From assembly GCA_903644035.1 (NCBI GenBank), contig CAHJXG010000287.1, positions 1 to 5,858 of the forward strand: 5,858 bases of DNA. The letters run 5' to 3'. This document shows positions 5,366 through 5,858 of the stretch, piece by piece. This stretch comes from Rhodospirillales bacterium (GTDB taxonomy: Bacteria; Pseudomonadota; Alphaproteobacteria; Acetobacterales; Acetobacteraceae). Below the pieces are notes generated by a model. That model worked only from the letters and a program-made list of their open reading frames with translations. It was not told the DNA's origin and did no database searches. Position numbers and translations under genes: made by a program. The first letter of the stretch is position 1. The number at the start of each line of letters is the position of its first letter.

Positions 5366-5858
5366 TCAGACCGCCCGGCGCAGCGCGTCGAGGTCCAGGG
5401 CCTGCAGGTCGAAGGCGAGGCGCAGGAACCGGGTGCTCGCGTATTTGAAGCACCCGAGGCCGGCCATCGCGGGGACCGTCTCGGCGGCCATCCCCCAGCA
5501 GCCCCACAGGAAGTCGTCCACCAGGCCATAGAGCCGCACGCGCGCCAGCGCCGCCGCCGGGGCGCGGCGCATGTACATCTCGACGAACCCGGCGCGCTCG
5601 TCATCGTCGCAGCCCAGCTCCTGGCACAGCGCGCCGACGTCGTACAGCGGGTCGCCATCCACGGCCCGGTCGAAGTCCACCAGGCGCAGCGCGCCGTCCG
5701 GCCCGAGCATCACGTTGGCCGCGGTGTTCTCGCCCCGGGTCGGCGCGGGGTCGATGCCGGCCGCGTCCAGGGCAGCGAGGACGCGCATGATCTCCGCCTC
5801 CATCGCGAGGAACGGCATGGGGCAGGGCCAGGGGAGCGGGGCGGCGGCGCTGGGCGCC
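5366..5858 (-). CDS. second APH-type phosphotransferase with altered catalytic loop (partial, N-terminus beyond right edge)
   Basis: This is the C-terminal part (about 164 codons) of a second APH-fold kinase; the frame stays open to the right edge. Seen directly: a Pro-rich APLPWPCPMPF stretch, the loop TRGENTAANVM (5740-5708) in the place of the usual H-x-D-x4-N motif, and the metal-binding VDFDRAVDGDPLYDVG. In the loop the His is Arg and the catalytic Asp is Glu; the Asn (N of AANV) is kept. The C-terminal helices, WGCWGM and FKYAS, resemble WGLWAA and GKYAG of the next gene, so the two are probably diverged duplicates or members of paired subfamilies. An ATG at 5818 is internal, since motifs upstream of it must exist for a complete kinase lobe. 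It is the first gene visible in the operon, and its promoter lies outside. It could be an enzyme using Glu as base, or a non-catalytic partner of its neighbour. Confidence 0.85.
   Translation of the reverse strand, partial: APSAAAPLPWPCPMPFLAMEAEIMRVLAALDAAGIDPAPTRGENTAANVMLGPDGALRLVDFDRAVDGDPLYDVGALCQELGCDDDERAGFVEMYMRRAPAAALARVRLYGLVDDFLWGCWGMAAETVPAMAGLGCFKYASTRFLRLAFDLQALDLDALRRAV

Noticed and set aside
4402..5448. Plus-strand open frame of 348 codons
   Set aside because: It is antisense to the kinase gene, with low-complexity composition and no recognisable motif.
5362..5658. N-terminal extension of the downstream kinase frame
   Set aside because: It overlaps the upstream kinase gene and contains no kinase motif; the fold begins after the ATG at 5361.
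4441..5858. Aminoglycoside resistance genes
   Set aside because: The fold is shared with resistance enzymes, but the catalytic and metal-binding segments resemble choline-kinase types and the operon is metabolic; no mobile element is present.
1..5858. tRNA, rRNA, CRISPR, insertion sequence or attachment site
   Set aside because: No cloverleaf-like segment, spaced repeat array, terminal inverted repeats or transposase-like protein was seen on either strand.

Overview
This is a compact, very GC-rich stretch of bacterial chromosome with almost no non-coding space. Base composition, strong G/C preference at third codon positions, a twin-arginine-exported ABC binding protein and the gene families present suggest a high-GC proteobacterium, most likely an alphaproteobacterium (Rhodospirillales or Rhizobiales type). 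That placement is inference; no rRNA or other marker gene is in the window.

Layout from left to right. Positions 1-1110 (minus) hold the N-terminal 370 codons of an FAD-dependent oxidoreductase of the GlpA/LhgO type, running off the left edge. Positions about 1111-1210 are the only relaxed, lower-GC intergenic region. It carries a good candidate sigma70-type promoter for the oxidoreductase, with two near-identical 11-bp direct repeats 21 bp apart laid over it. A DeoR/GlpR-family repressor gene (plus, about 1211-1978) follows. Its stop codon overlaps the stop of a convergent creatininase-family amidohydrolase gene (minus, 1975-2805). Upstream of that on the minus strand are a family-5 (peptide/nickel/opine type) ABC substrate-binding protein (2805-4403), a choline-kinase/APH-type phosphotransferase (4441-5361) and the C-terminal part of a second, related phosphotransferase (5366 to the right edge). 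These four minus-strand genes are separated by 4 nt, 37 nt and a 1-nt TGATG overlap, so they form one operon read right to left.

Reading of the whole: a catabolic or salvage locus for an unidentified small molecule. The binding protein would deliver the substrate, the creatininase-like enzyme would cleave a C-N or ring bond, the phosphotransferases would phosphorylate an alcohol (possibly an amino alcohol), and the GlpA-like flavoenzyme would oxidise the phosphorylated (or free) hydroxy compound. DeoR-family repressors typically sense phosphorylated intermediates, which fits a kinase product as inducer. No permease or ATPase gene is present here, so the transporter is incomplete within the window. 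The substrate cannot be named from sequence alone. The points most worth following are the divergent catalytic loops of the two tandem kinases, the altered metal-site motifs of the creatininase homologue, and the operator-like repeats over the flavoenzyme promoter.
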